The notes under the pieces were generated by a model. That model did no database searches, had not been told where the DNA came from, and saw only the letters and a program-made list of their open reading frames with translations. This document shows, piece after piece, positions 42,399 through 53,000 of a stretch of DNA of 64,000 nucleotides. This DNA is from Bacteroidota bacterium (GTDB taxonomy: Bacteria; Bacteroidota; Bacteroidia; Cytophagales; Cyclobacteriaceae): assembly GCA_018267275.1 (NCBI GenBank), contig JAFDYV010000006.1, forward strand, positions 62,001 through 126,000, written 5' to 3'. Position 1 is the stretch's first letter. Each line of letters starts with the position of its first letter. The position numbers and the translations under genes are program-made.

Positions 42399-43157
42399 AT
42401 GGAAAAAGTGCTGCTCAAAAATAAGCTGATTGCTGAGCTGGTGGAGCATGACAACGAAGTTGCCCAGGTGCTCTATTACTTTGGGATACGGTTTTACGAG
42501 CATTCAAACCAAACGCTGGAGCAGGTTTGCACGCAACGCGGTTTAAAAGTAGATCAACTGGTGCGCGAGCTTGAATCGCCCCGCAGCAATTTTCAAGAGC
42601 AAGATATACCGCTGTTTTCTTACCCCATCGATTTGATAATCGAGTACCTAAAGCATTCGCATTATTTGTTTGTCAAGCATAAGCTTCCGTATATCGGCAA
42701 GCTGGTGGAAAGTTTTAAAGCAAATCACGCGGAGTACGAGCAGGTGGAAAAAGATTTGAAAGTTTTGTATCCACTTTTCCTTGAAGACTTTATCCACCAC
42801 ATCTACGAAGAAGAAGACACGCTGTTTAAATACATCAAAACGCTTGAGCGTGCGAAAAAAGGTTACTACAACCCGAGTAGGCTTTACCACCTGATGGAAA
42901 AAAACTCCTTGCAACGTTGTGCCATCGAGCACGAAGCGCATGATGATGAAATGGCGGGCATCCGCAACATCACCAAAGGGTATCACCTCACAGCCGATGC
43001 GCCTTTGCATATTAAAGTGATTTACTCCGAACTCATCCATTTTGAAAAAAGTCTGCAAATTCACGCACGCATCGAAAACGAGATTCTTTTCCCAAAAGCG
43101 ATGGCACTTGAGAATGAGGTGAAGCAAATTTTCTACAGTAAGGCCAAGTGGAACTAG
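42399..43157 (+). CDS. hemerythrin-like di-iron protein (ScdA/YtfE type)
   Basis: A 252-residue protein with an N-terminal DUF542-like segment (LIAELVEHDNEVAQVLYYFGIRFYEHSNQTLEQVC) and a hemerythrin-like four-helix bundle. Histidine and glutamate ligands are seen in LKHSHYLFVKH, FIHHIYEEEDTLF, EHEAHDDEMAG and HARIENEILFP. Relatives repair iron-sulphur clusters after nitric oxide or oxidative stress. The start at 42399 is preferred; an in-frame ATG at 42369 would add ten unconserved residues. It stands alone on the plus strand. Confidence 0.85.
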   Translation: MEKVLLKNKLIAELVEHDNEVAQVLYYFGIRFYEHSNQTLEQVCTQRGLKVDQLVRELESPRSNFQEQDIPLFSYPIDLIIEYLKHSHYLFVKHKLPYIGKLVESFKANHAEYEQVEKDLKVLYPLFLEDFIHHIYEEEDTLFKYIKTLERAKKGYYNPSRLYHLMEKNSLQRCAIEHEAHDDEMAGIRNITKGYHLTADAPLHIKVIYSELIHFEKSLQIHARIENEILFPKAMALENEVKQIFYSKAKWN

Positions 43158-43239
43158 CCGTTGGCAGTAAAGCTGCCGGCTGGCAGCTGCTTACGACCGA
43201 TTTATCTCATCAATACAGCCCTAAAATTTTTACAAAAAG

Positions 43240-43695
43240 ATGAACCTCGCACAACTCCATCAATTTCGAAAAGTAGCTGCTGAGGGCAATTGGAAGGCCA
43301 TAGAAGATTTATTCAATCAATCAGTGCAACTAAAACAGATGCACATCCGGGTCGATTTATCGCAACACAAAAGGCCGCGTGTGTACGTTGATGAAGTGAT
43401 GGATATCCACATGGGTGGCATTGGCACGGATGCCGTGAATGGCGCTGTGATTGCACTGCTCGCAGACTTGGCGATTGGCTTGCTGGGCATTTATCATTAT
43501 GCTGATGGGCTCACTGCCACGTCAAGCCTCACCATCAATTATGTAAAGCCGCTTGCAGCAACCCGTGTGATTGTAGAAGCAGAAGAGACAGAGGTCATTG
43601 GCAAGCGCATCTTTGGCATCGCCAAAATCATGAACGAAAAAAATGATGTGTGCAGTTATGCAAATGGCAGTTTGGCAAAGGGTATTATTCTCTAA
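43240..43695 (+). CDS. PaaI-type hotdog thioesterase
   Basis: A 151-residue hotdog-fold protein of the PaaI/DUF4442-like group. The fold is marked by HMGGIGTDAVNGAVIALLADLA near residue 65 (central helix) and ATSSLTINYVKPL near 95. It is likely to hydrolyse an acyl-CoA thioester; the substrate is unknown. It precedes a second thioesterase gene by 8 bp, so the two form a small operon. Confidence 0.85.
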   Translation: MNLAQLHQFRKVAAEGNWKAIEDLFNQSVQLKQMHIRVDLSQHKRPRVYVDEVMDIHMGGIGTDAVNGAVIALLADLAIGLLGIYHYADGLTATSSLTINYVKPLAATRVIVEAEETEVIGKRIFGIAKIMNEKNDVCSYANGSLAKGIIL

Positions 43696-43703
43696 AAGGT
43701 AAC

Positions 43704-44144
43704 ATGCAAAAATTCGAGATCCCTATTCAAGTGCGTTGGTCAGACATTGACCAAAACCGTCACTTGCGACATTCAGCCTATTATGATTATGGCGCTACTA
43801 CGCGCATCGCGTGCTTCTCAGCACATGGTCTTACTAATTTAAAATTTGAAGAACTGCGCATCGGCCCGATATTGTTTCGAGAAGAGGCCATCTTTAAAAG
43901 AGAAATAAAATTTGAAGACTTGGTGACCGTGGATTTAGTTGTTACAAAAGCCACCAAAGATTTTGGGCGATGGAGTATTCGGCATCATCTATACAAAGAC
44001 GACAGAACGGTTGCCGCCATTCTAAATATGGATGGAGCCTGGATTGACATGACCAAAAGAAAGCTGGCCGTGCCTAACGACTTTATTCAAAATGTATTTC
44101 AAGATTTTCCAAAAGCAGTGGAGTTTGAGTGGGTGGTAAAGTAA
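43704..44144 (+). CDS. 4-hydroxybenzoyl-CoA thioesterase-like hotdog protein
   Basis: A 146-residue acyl-CoA thioesterase. The active-site region is VRWSDIDQNRHLRHSAYYDY near residues 8-28, with the aspartate of the 4HBT family in SDIDQNRH. The ATG at 43704 follows an AAAGG sequence and removes 18 unlikely residues from a longer frame that overlaps the preceding gene. It pairs with the PaaI-type gene and may act on the same pathway. Confidence 0.85.
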   Translation: MQKFEIPIQVRWSDIDQNRHLRHSAYYDYGATTRIACFSAHGLTNLKFEELRIGPILFREEAIFKREIKFEDLVTVDLVVTKATKDFGRWSIRHHLYKDDRTVAAILNMDGAWIDMTKRKLAVPNDFIQNVFQDFPKAVEFEWVVK

Positions 44145-44182
44145 CTCATTGCATTGTTTATGCTAACAACCAGACTATTCTT

Positions 44183-44692
44183 ATGAAAACCAATCGCATT
44201 TCCCGCTTTATTGTAAGTACCTACGCATTTCTATTTCCGCTATTCATCATTCCTGCACAAGCACAGTCATCAAATAACCAACAAATCCTGAAACTAAGAA
44301 AAGAATATAACGAAGCGACTGCAAAACATGACTCAACAGCCATTACAAAGTTTCTCACAAGCGACTTTCATGTCATTTCCTCTCGAAATGCCGAAGTAAG
44401 GAGTAGCGATGCAAACCAAAAATTTCTTGCACAAGAATTTAAGGTAAAAAAAGATGTGCTTTACGTTCGCACCCCCAAAACCGTAGAAATTTTTGAGGAC
44501 TGGAACATGGCCTCCGAAACGGGAACGTGGATAGGTCAGTGGCAAGAGCCTGACGGGCAAGTAAAACTATCTGGAACTTATTATGCCAAATGGCATAAAG
44601 TAGCGGGGGGTTGGAAAATACGTGCTGAAATTTTTACTCCACTACATTGCTCCGGTAGCAAGTTCTGCAATACCAAACCTAAAATCGAATAA
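44183..44692 (+). CDS. secreted DUF4440/NTF2-like protein
   Basis: A 169-residue protein with a signal peptide (residues 1-28, ending AQA-QS) and an NTF2-like domain of the SnoaL/DUF4440 type: LRKEYNEATAKHDSTAITKFLTSDFHVIS and YYAKWHKVAGGWKIRAE are characteristic. These proteins have varied or unknown function and a small-ligand pocket. The start at 44183 (MKTNRISRF) creates the signal peptide and avoids overlap with the previous gene. Confidence 0.8.
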   Translation: MKTNRISRFIVSTYAFLFPLFIIPAQAQSSNNQQILKLRKEYNEATAKHDSTAITKFLTSDFHVISSRNAEVRSSDANQKFLAQEFKVKKDVLYVRTPKTVEIFEDWNMASETGTWIGQWQEPDGQVKLSGTYYAKWHKVAGGWKIRAEIFTPLHCSGSKFCNTKPKIE

Positions 44693-44723
44693 CCTTTTGA
44701 TCAACTTACGTGAAGGAGAAACA

Positions 44724-45692
44724 TCACTTCATCAACCGGTCAATAATCTCATCCACCGTTACACCATCAGCTTCGGCTTTAAAGTTGCGCACAATGCGAT
44801 GGCGAAACACAGGCTTTGCCACTGCTTGCACATCTTCAATATCGGGTGAATACTTTCCGTTGATCAGCGCATTACACTTAGCACCGAGCACCAAAAATTG
44901 AGAAGCACGTGGCCCTGCGCCCCACTCCAACAACTCGGTTGCGATGGGCGATCCGTTTTTCCCCGGTCGCGTTGACTGGCTTAGCTTTACTGCATACTCC
45001 ACCACATTGTCAGCAATCGGCACCCTGCGCACCAAATGTTGAAACACAACGATTTCCTCACCGCTGATTATCTTATTGACTGATTGGGCTACATCGTTGG
45101 TGGTGTTCTTTACTATTGCCACTTCTTGTTGATAAGAAGGATAATCCAGCTGAATGTTGAACATGAAACGATCCAACTGCGCCTCGGGCAACGGGTAGGT
45201 CCCCTCTTGTTCAATTGGGTTTTGGGTGGCAAGCACAAAAAATGGGCGAGGCAATGAATAATTCACACCGGCAATTGTTACCGCATATTCTTGCATTGAT
45301 TCCAGCAAAGCAGCTTGGGTTTTAGGCGGTGTGCGGTTGATTTCGTCAGCCAACACAACATTGGCAAAGATGGGACCCTTCACAAATTGAAAATTGCGCT
45401 CCTTGTCCATGGTTTCCGCGCCTACAATATCAGAAGGCATCAAATCGGGCGTAAACTGAATGCGCTTGAATTGTAAATCTAACGATGTAGCAATCGTATG
45501 GACCAGCAACGTTTTGGCCAATCCGGGTACACCCACCAGCAAGGAGTGCCCTTGGCAGAAAATACTAGTGAGCACCAGGCGCACCACATCATCTTGCCCT
45601 ACCACTACTTTGGCAATTTCATTAGTCAAACTCTTGAAGCTTCGCGCCAACGCATCGGCCGCCTCTACATCGTTCTTAAAATTCATTTGCAA
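44724..45692 (-). CDS. MoxR-family AAA+ ATPase
   Basis: A 322-residue MoxR ATPase. Walker A is in LLVGVPGLAKTLLVHT near residue 55, Walker B in NVVLADEINRTPPKTQAALLESMQE near 115, and sensor 1 in FVLATQNPIEQEGTYPLPEAQLDRFM near 155. Such proteins usually act with von Willebrand-factor-A proteins to mature enzymes or envelope complexes, but no VWA gene is seen next to it. It follows the SurA-like genes on the same strand with a 10-bp gap, so it may share their transcript. Confidence 0.92.
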   Translation of the reverse strand: MQMNFKNDVEAADALARSFKSLTNEIAKVVVGQDDVVRLVLTSIFCQGHSLLVGVPGLAKTLLVHTIATSLDLQFKRIQFTPDLMPSDIVGAETMDKERNFQFVKGPIFANVVLADEINRTPPKTQAALLESMQEYAVTIAGVNYSLPRPFFVLATQNPIEQEGTYPLPEAQLDRFMFNIQLDYPSYQQEVAIVKNTTNDVAQSVNKIISGEEIVVFQHLVRRVPIADNVVEYAVKLSQSTRPGKNGSPIATELLEWGAGPRASQFLVLGAKCNALINGKYSPDIEDVQAVAKPVFRHRIVRNFKAEADGVTVDEIIDRLMK

Positions 45693-45702
45693 GAAGTTTG
45701 GG

Positions 45703-47055
45703 CTACTCTAATATTTTACACGAATTATACTCGGGATCGATATTAATGAAAACATCACCTTTCGATTTATTAAACCATTTCCCTATGGCCTTATCGCGTT
45801 TTTCTGCCAGTGCTGCTGATTGAATGCGGTGCCAATCGTCTTTTAGGTTTGCTTGGTGCGGTGGCAACTTAGCTTTGTAATATAAAATGCGAACCGCTTC
45901 TTTCCCATCATCTGTACGGTAAGCAATAGGTTTTGAAATGGTGCCGACTTTCATCGTATCGATAGCCAAGTAAACAACCGGATCTATGTCGCGTAGCGAA
46001 ACATTGGTCCCTCCGTCTTGATCTGTGAAGTATCCTCCTCGGCCTTTGGTTTCATTATCGTCTGAATATTGTTTTGCCGCATACTCAAACTTGATGCTGT
46101 CCTTCACAATTTTTCTGCGCAAGCTATCTAGATAATGCTGCGCGCGTTGCACATCTTCGGCAGACGGATTTCCGAGCAAGAGAATATGACGCGAGTTGTA
46201 TTCGTTTCCTCTTCTTTCAATTAACTGCATGATGTGGTGTCCAAATTGCGATTTAAATGGAATTGAAATTTCTCCCTTGCGCAACTTAAACGCCATCGCT
46301 TCGTAGGGGGGAACCATTGAACCCCTTCCCACAAAACCCATCTCTCCACCATTTTGCCGTGCACTGGGGTCTTCAGAATACTTCAACGCAAGCTCATTGA
46401 AATTTTCACCTGCCAAAATACGGTCGCGCAATTCGTTCAATCTTCTTTTCGCCTCCTCTTCCTGGGCAGCGCTGATCTTTGCAATTTTTACAATCTGTCC
46501 TATCTGCACATCAGAACTATAATAGGGCAAGCTATCGGTAGGTATCTTATTGAAAAAACGCTTTACCTCTGCAGGTGTAATTTTCATGTCCTTTGTTATC
46601 TTCTGGGTCATCTCGCGAGAGAGCAACTGCTCGCGGATCTGATCGCGTAGCTCCAATTTAATTTGATCCAAGCTCTTGCCATACCGTCTTTCAAGTTCTT
46701 CCGGAGAGTTGCCTGAGCTTTGCATAATCATGCCCATGCGCTGCGTGGTGTTTTGGTCCACTTCCTGATCAGTAACTGTCACTGAGTCAATCTCTGCCTT
46801 CGCCACCATTAGTTTGTTCATGATGAGGCGGTTAAAAATCTGGCACTTCGCTTCTTCCGAAGCAGGGTTCCCTTCCGCTACATAACCCTGGTAGGCTTGC
46901 TCCAATTCAGATTTTATTACAATGTAGTTGTCTACTTTGGCAATAATTTTGTCTACCACAAAACCAGTTTTTTCTTGCGCCATTGCGGTAGCAAACCACA
47001 GCAGTGCTACGAAACTAGCGGTTGAATATTTCAAACTCTTTTTCCTTTGCTGCAT
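45703..47055 (-). CDS. SurA-like periplasmic parvulin isomerase
   Basis: About 450 residues. A signal peptide (MQQRKKSLKYSTASFVALLWFATAMAQ), a SurA N-terminal chaperone helix domain (DKIIAKVDNYIVIKSELEQ) and two parvulin-type segments, around ILAGENFNELALKYSEDPSARQNGGEMGFV and FEYAAKQYSDDNETKGRGGYF, are visible. It chaperones outer-membrane proteins. The ATG at 47055 gives the signal peptide; an upstream ATG at 47070 would add five residues. Either way it overlaps the preceding gene. Confidence 0.88.
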   Translation of the reverse strand: MQQRKKSLKYSTASFVALLWFATAMAQEKTGFVVDKIIAKVDNYIVIKSELEQAYQGYVAEGNPASEEAKCQIFNRLIMNKLMVAKAEIDSVTVTDQEVDQNTTQRMGMIMQSSGNSPEELERRYGKSLDQIKLELRDQIREQLLSREMTQKITKDMKITPAEVKRFFNKIPTDSLPYYSSDVQIGQIVKIAKISAAQEEEAKRRLNELRDRILAGENFNELALKYSEDPSARQNGGEMGFVGRGSMVPPYEAMAFKLRKGEISIPFKSQFGHHIMQLIERRGNEYNSRHILLLGNPSAEDVQRAQHYLDSLRRKIVKDSIKFEYAAKQYSDDNETKGRGGYFTDQDGGTNVSLRDIDPVVYLAIDTMKVGTISKPIAYRTDDGKEAVRILYYKAKLPPHQANLKDDWHRIQSAALAEKRDKAIGKWFNKSKGDVFINIDPEYNSCKILE

Positions 47056-47890
47056 TCTCATAAACCTCATCTTCTAGTTTTTTAGCAAGTTCTACCTTGC
47101 GTTTATTCAAAATAATGTTGCGGATATCTTCCTTCACAAAGTCTAATGGCGAAATATTATCTGAAATCTTATAGGCATTGATCTTGAGGAAATATAGGTA
47201 ATTCGCATCGCTGGTCTCGTAGTAATTATAGCTGCGGAGGAATTGTATTTTGTTTGGAATATCGGCCAGCGGGGAATTGGCCGCTAGTTTGTCAAACTCA
47301 ATCCAAGTAGAATCGGGCAGCTGGTATGCCTCAGTAAAGCCTAAGCAGTATGACTTCAGTTCGTTCAAATCTTTGGGTTTGTTCGAGAACAACAAGTCTT
47401 TGATACGCTGTGTGCGCGGGGCTGTCTTTGCCACCTTAATGTATGCACCCTGAATGATGTTCTGCTTGAGTATAAAGTTATCCACGTGTTCTTTGTAATA
47501 AGTCTCCAACTCTTGCTGCGATACGCTGTCGTTCAGATTTTTGTTGATGTAGTAGTTTTGAAACTCGTAACCAATCAGGCTATAGCGATAGTCAAGCACT
47601 TTTCGTTCCACTTCCGCTTCGTTGATTTCAATATTTTTGGCCGCTTCGATTAGCAACAGTTGTTTGCGTATCCAGCTATCGACATACGCTGACACACGTG
47701 CAGTGCTATCTTCCTTGCTCTTTTCAGAAGAGGCAATACCGCGCAATTCATCTGCATACAAAAAGGTATCGCCCACACGTGCCACGGCCTTACGGTTTTC
47801 GTCACCTGTTTGATTACCCTTTATGCGAATGAAGTCGCACGCGTTGAGCATGAACAAAAGACCTAGGCAATATAACCAACCGACTCTCAT
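47015..47890 (-). CDS. lipoprotein paired with SurA-like proteins
   Basis: A 291-residue lipoprotein with lipobox LNAC at residues 15-18. The body looks like a SurA/PpiC-type N-terminal chaperone domain (VARVGDTFLYADELRG, VDSWIRKQLLLIEAAKNIEINEAEVERKV) without a recognisable parvulin motif. It is probably a periplasmic, membrane-tethered folding factor. It overlaps the downstream parvulin gene by about 40 bp and the upstream one by 4 bp, forming a three-gene envelope-folding operon. Confidence 0.82.
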   Translation of the reverse strand: MRVGWLYCLGLLFMLNACDFIRIKGNQTGDENRKAVARVGDTFLYADELRGIASSEKSKEDSTARVSAYVDSWIRKQLLLIEAAKNIEINEAEVERKVLDYRYSLIGYEFQNYYINKNLNDSVSQQELETYYKEHVDNFILKQNIIQGAYIKVAKTAPRTQRIKDLLFSNKPKDLNELKSYCLGFTEAYQLPDSTWIEFDKLAANSPLADIPNKIQFLRSYNYYETSDANYLYFLKINAYKISDNISPLDFVKEDIRNIILNKRKVELAKKLEDEVYENAAKEKEFEIFNR

Positions 47891-49845
47891 TTCTTTTTAG
47901 TCAATTCAGCAAGCACCAACTTTTTCCCTTTTTTTGATAAGCTCACCGGATATTTTTTACGAAGTTGTTCCAACCAATTTTTCTCTAGTTCAGCTTGGTA
48001 GTCAGTAATGATAGATGCTTTGGCATCGTTAAAAGTTTTAAGGCCCGGAGCTACCAGTTGCTGAATCTCCACCAAATAAAAGTTATTCTCCATTTGCACC
48101 TCGTGCAAGCCCGGCACCCAGCTTACCTTGTCAACAATTTTACTATCACCCTTTTCATATTTACGGAAAGGTTGTACAGACTTAAACTTCTTCAAAAATG
48201 CTTCAGACAAGGTATCTCCGCGTTCCACTTTTGATTTGAACTCGTCAATCAAGCCCTTATCGGCTGCTGTAAAGATCCGAGCCTCTACCCTGTCTTTTGC
48301 CTGGTATTTATCTAAGTGAGTTTCATAATACTTCCGCTGCCCCAGCGTATCTTCCGAAGCTTTGTTCCAAACCTCCTTCTCCATGATTTCGAAGAAGAGA
48401 ATTCCTTCGCGGTATTCCGTCAGCAGGTTTTTGAATTCAGGCTTACTTTCGCGCAATTGATCTTCCTCTGCATCATTCATTGCTTCTTCTACAAAAGACT
48501 GATAAAGTTGATCGAAATAGCTGGTCGGAGTCATGCCGTTAACAGATTGGTTAATGGCTACAAACCGCACAAAGTCCTTTACCTTCACCGCCTTGTTTCC
48601 CATTTGGAGTAATCGCTTCTCAGCCAAGGCATCGCTACCTCCAAACTTCCACTTTCCTTTCATCAAACTTGAATCAGCCAATGCAAACAACTCACCTTTT
48701 GTCATCTCGTCTTCCACCAGGCCCATTTCTCGTTTGCGTTTGGCGTTCAATTGCTGTTGCGAAATTTGCAATCGTTCATCTCGCGCCACACGTTTTTTCA
48801 ATGCGGCTTCCATTTCGGTATAGGGTGGCAACGGAATTTTCTGTTCTAGTTTAATAATGTGCCAGCCGACAGCAGACTGAAATGGATCAGAAATGTCACC
48901 AGGGTTTTTCATCGCAAAGGCCATCGCCTCAAACTCGGGCACCGATGCCAACGCACCCACGCCAAAGGGGCGCAATTTTCCACCGTTGTCTTTCGTACTC
49001 GGATCTTCCGAAAATTCCTTACACAAATCATTCCACGGTCTACCAGCCTTTAGTTGGGCATCAATTTCAAAGATGGTATTTTTTGCTTTGGCCATTTGTT
49101 GTTTATCGGCTTCATTGGTGCGCAACAAAATGTGCGACACCTCCACTTCCCCACGTGCAGGTTTCTTGTCAGCAACTTTGATTAAGTGATAACCAAAACG
49201 TGTCCGCACAGGCTTTGATACTTGCCCCACGGGGGTTTCGTACGCTGCCTTTTCAAAAGGATAAACCATTTGCATCGCAGTGAAATACCCTAAGTCGCCC
49301 CGGTTGTATTTGGCTGATGGATCTTCTGAAAGCTCTTGTGCGAGTTTCTCAAAATCTTCTCCCGCGGTAATTCTCTTGGCTATTTCTTGCACCTTTTGGT
49401 AGGCTGCCGTTGTATCTGCCGGGGTTGCGTCTGGCTTTACTCCAATCAAAATATGGGAAGCGCGCACTTCTTGGGTTAGATTTTGGTACACTTCTTTCGC
49501 AAGTTGCTCAACCGCATCAGGCGCTGCCCGGTAAGGTTTCTTCAAATCTTCGCGGTAGGTTTTAAATTCCTTTACAAACTTCTTGGTAGTATCGAGCCCG
49601 AGCGACCGCGCCTCGGCCACTTTCAACTTAAAGTTGGTGAACAGCGTGATGTAATCATTGATTTTCGCTTCGGTAAATTCATCGGGTCTGTTTTGATGAT
49701 TTTTCTTGTACAGATAAACAAACTCTTCGGCAAAAACAGGTTGCTTGTTCACTTCCAACAGCACCGTGGGCTTTTTACCCTTTGCAGATTGGGCCAACGC
49801 ACCTACCGAAATTAGAAAAGCAGCACAGATACAACAGAGACGCAT
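47887..49845 (-). CDS. periplasmic PpiC-type peptidyl-prolyl isomerase, two parvulin domains
   Basis: A 652-residue secreted protein with signal peptide CCICAAFLISVGALAQ. Two parvulin domains are visible: VRASHILIGVKPDATP to SKPVRTRFGYHLIKV (about 120-225) and VEVSHILLRTNEADKQ to AVGWHIIKLEQ (about 230-335). A long C-terminal helical chaperone region follows. It catalyses proline isomerisation and assists outer-membrane protein folding. It is first of the three overlapping genes; the next start overlaps by 4 bp. Confidence 0.92.
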   Translation of the reverse strand: MRLCCICAAFLISVGALAQSAKGKKPTVLLEVNKQPVFAEEFVYLYKKNHQNRPDEFTEAKINDYITLFTNFKLKVAEARSLGLDTTKKFVKEFKTYREDLKKPYRAAPDAVEQLAKEVYQNLTQEVRASHILIGVKPDATPADTTAAYQKVQEIAKRITAGEDFEKLAQELSEDPSAKYNRGDLGYFTAMQMVYPFEKAAYETPVGQVSKPVRTRFGYHLIKVADKKPARGEVEVSHILLRTNEADKQQMAKAKNTIFEIDAQLKAGRPWNDLCKEFSEDPSTKDNGGKLRPFGVGALASVPEFEAMAFAMKNPGDISDPFQSAVGWHIIKLEQKIPLPPYTEMEAALKKRVARDERLQISQQQLNAKRKREMGLVEDEMTKGELFALADSSLMKGKWKFGGSDALAEKRLLQMGNKAVKVKDFVRFVAINQSVNGMTPTSYFDQLYQSFVEEAMNDAEEDQLRESKPEFKNLLTEYREGILFFEIMEKEVWNKASEDTLGQRKYYETHLDKYQAKDRVEARIFTAADKGLIDEFKSKVERGDTLSEAFLKKFKSVQPFRKYEKGDSKIVDKVSWVPGLHEVQMENNFYLVEIQQLVAPGLKTFNDAKASIITDYQAELEKNWLEQLRKKYPVSLSKKGKKLVLAELTKKK

Positions 49846-50008
49846 TTTTCTGAATGGTATAAGAACGCAAAAATAACTCTAAAATTGGTTCTTTACCGAA
49901 CAAAAAACAGGTTTCGGTCGCCATAAGTCGATTGGTCCAAAATCACGTTTACGCGTTGTTTTACATGATTTTCGCAATGGATTCTGGCGTTTTATCTGTA
50001 CCTTTCCT

Positions 50009-53000
50009 TTGCGTTCGTTTATCGTGGCTTGCAGACTTACTCTTCTGGTTTTTTTGTCGGTATTTGTCACGCTGCCAGCGCGGGGGCAGCGTGTGGGTAG
50101 CCTTGACCCTCAAAAACCAATTAAGGAGTTTACGCTCACCCAATGGACTACCCAGGCAGGGTTGTCGTCTAATAATATCACGTCAATCTTCCAGTCTTCT
50201 GACGGCTTGCTGTGGGTTACTTCCTTCAATGGCTTCATGATTTTTGATGGCGAGACGTTTGAGGTGTACGATCGCAACACGTTACCTATTCTGCAAACCG
50301 ATGGCTTCTACAATGTGACCGAAACCACGCCCGGAGTTTTGTTTTTAGCATCGCAAGGCACTGGCTTAATACGCTATGAAAAAGGAAAGTTTGAAGTGTA
50401 TCATCCAACCGTGGGCAAAGTATCCAAGGCCATACGCACTTTGCATTATGATAAAAAAGGAAACCTATATGTCGGGAGCCAAAACGCAGGGCTATTTCGT
50501 TTAAAGAACGATACGCTCACCGCGGTGATACACCCCGAACTGCAACAGGCAACAATTTTGAGTATTGTTGAAGATGCGCAAGGCAACGTATGGGTGGGCA
50601 CCGATGGTCGCGGGCTATTCAAAGTGCAGCGAGATCAAGTCCAGCAGCTTACCCGCAGCGATGGGTTACTGAGCAATAATGTACAAGGGCTCACTTTGCG
50701 AGGAAACCAATTGATGATTGCCACGCGAAAAGGGTTGCAGCTATTTGATGGATACTCATTCCACCTATTTAGCGAGGTTCAAAAAAGCGACATTAACACG
50801 CTGTTCTTAGATGCGGCCAACTCAATATGGATTGGAACTGAAGAGGGCATCGCGCGGTGGAACGAGATCTCCAAAGAGTGGGACTGGCTGCAAACAAAAA
50901 ACAATATTGATTTGGTGCGCATCACTTCTTTGTTTCAAGATGCTGAGCAAAATCTTTGGATCACCAGCAACCGATCAGGATTGTTGCGGTTGAAAGAAAC
51001 AAATATCGCCAACGTAACAACCCCCGCTATTGCGAGTAACCGTGTTTACGGCATTGGAGAACTACCTGATGGCCGCGTGTGGGTAGCCACCGATGCCAAC
51101 GAACTTTCTATTTGCAGCGGTAGCCAATGCAAAAGCACCAGTATCAAAACAAATCTTGCCGGTAATGGTGTACGCGATTTGCTTTATGAAAACGAAAACT
51201 CCATTTGGTTAGCGACTTATGCTGGCATGATTCACGTTAAAAATGGCAAAGAAACAGTTTACAATACCAAATGCGGAATGCCTGCGGATGATTTCAGAAC
51301 GGTGTTGAAAGATAGCAGCGGCTTCTATTGGTTTGGCACCCGTTCGGGAGGGTTGATTCAATTCAAGGATGAAAAAATTGTTCGCGTATACTCGCTTGGT
51401 AATGGGCTGGAATCAAACTACGTGTTGGCAGTGCAGCCCGCCAAAAGTGGTGGCATTTGGGTGGGCACGCACAGCGGAGGATTGACCTTGATTAAATCAG
51501 ACGGAACAACGCAAACTTTTCATGCCAGCGAAGATGATGCAGGGTTCCTCATTTTTAACGTTCGGCCCGACCAAGAGGGGAACATGTGGTTAGTTGCCAA
51601 CACGGGGCCCCATTATCTTCATGCGCAAGAAAAAACCATTAAGCCTGTAGCCCTTGCGGCCGACCGCAGAAGCAAAACTTACTTTGATTGGGTGGAAGAT
51701 AATGCGGGCGCAGTTTGGATAAGCACAAGCATAGGCGTAATGAAGTTTTTGAAAAAGGATGTATTGGAACATTTGCGAACGGGCACCGCGGTAAGTTTTC
51801 AAATGTTTGACGACCAAGATGGGATGAACAACAAAGAATGCACGGGCGCTACACGGTCTTTCAAATCAAAAGCCGGCAAGATTTACATTCCAACACTAGG
51901 TGGTGTCTGCATCATCGACCCTCAAGCTGCTAATACGAGGGTGCTAATGCCCAATGTTCAAATCAGAAAGTTTGCAACCGATCGCGAAAACTTAAACCTG
52001 TTTGAATCGAACCACGAGATTGCCGCTGGTGCATTTCGCTACACGTTTGACTTTAGCGTGTTGAGTTTTACTGCGCCCGACCGCAACAGATACCGCTATC
52101 AGTTGATAGGGTTTGATAAAGACTGGAGCCCCGTGGTAGCCGATGGCCACGTAGAGTACACCAACCTGCCACCGGGTGATTATACATTTAGAGTCATCGG
52201 TTGCAACGACAAGCAGGTTTGGAATATGAAGGGCACAGCAGTGCGCTTTACAATTTCTCCACACTTCTACCAAACAGTCTGGTTTTATGTATTGCTTTTT
52301 TCAGCAATTGGCTTAACCCTTTATGGCATCCATCGGTGGCGGCTTGCCTTAATGGAGAAGCAAAATCAAGCGCTCTTAAAAGTAAACAGTGAACTTGATC
52401 GATTTGTCTATAGCGCCTCGCACGATTTGAGATCGCCTCTAGCTTCTATCCTGGGTTTGATTAACGTAGCAAAGAAAGATCCGGAAGCCGATAAAACAGA
52501 GTACCTCAACATGATTGAGAAGAGTGTAGTCAAGCTTGACTCATTTATTGCAGACATCATCGACTTCTCGCGCAACGCGCGACTAGAAGTGGCAAAAGAG
52601 AAAATCGACTTTGCTAAAATCTACCATGATATTCTCGAAGACCTAAAATTCATGGATCAGTTTTCTAAAATCGAAAAAAAGTTTATCGACAATACTAAAC
52701 AAGATTTTTTCTCGGACCCCAAGCGAATCCGCATCTTGTTGGCCAACTTGGTGGCCAATGCCATTAAACATCACATGCCCGATCAAATACCCGATGCACA
52801 ACTGTGGGTGGAAATCAATGATAACGGCCGTGGCGTGCAAGTATTGGTGAAAGACAATGGGCCCGGCATAGATGAAAAATATCAACAAAATATATTCAAA
52901 ATGTTCTTTCGCGCCACCCAACGTACACCAGGCTCAGGATTGGGTTTATATATTGTGCAAGAAACTGTCTCAAAGTTAGGAGGCACCATTGAGGTGCGTT

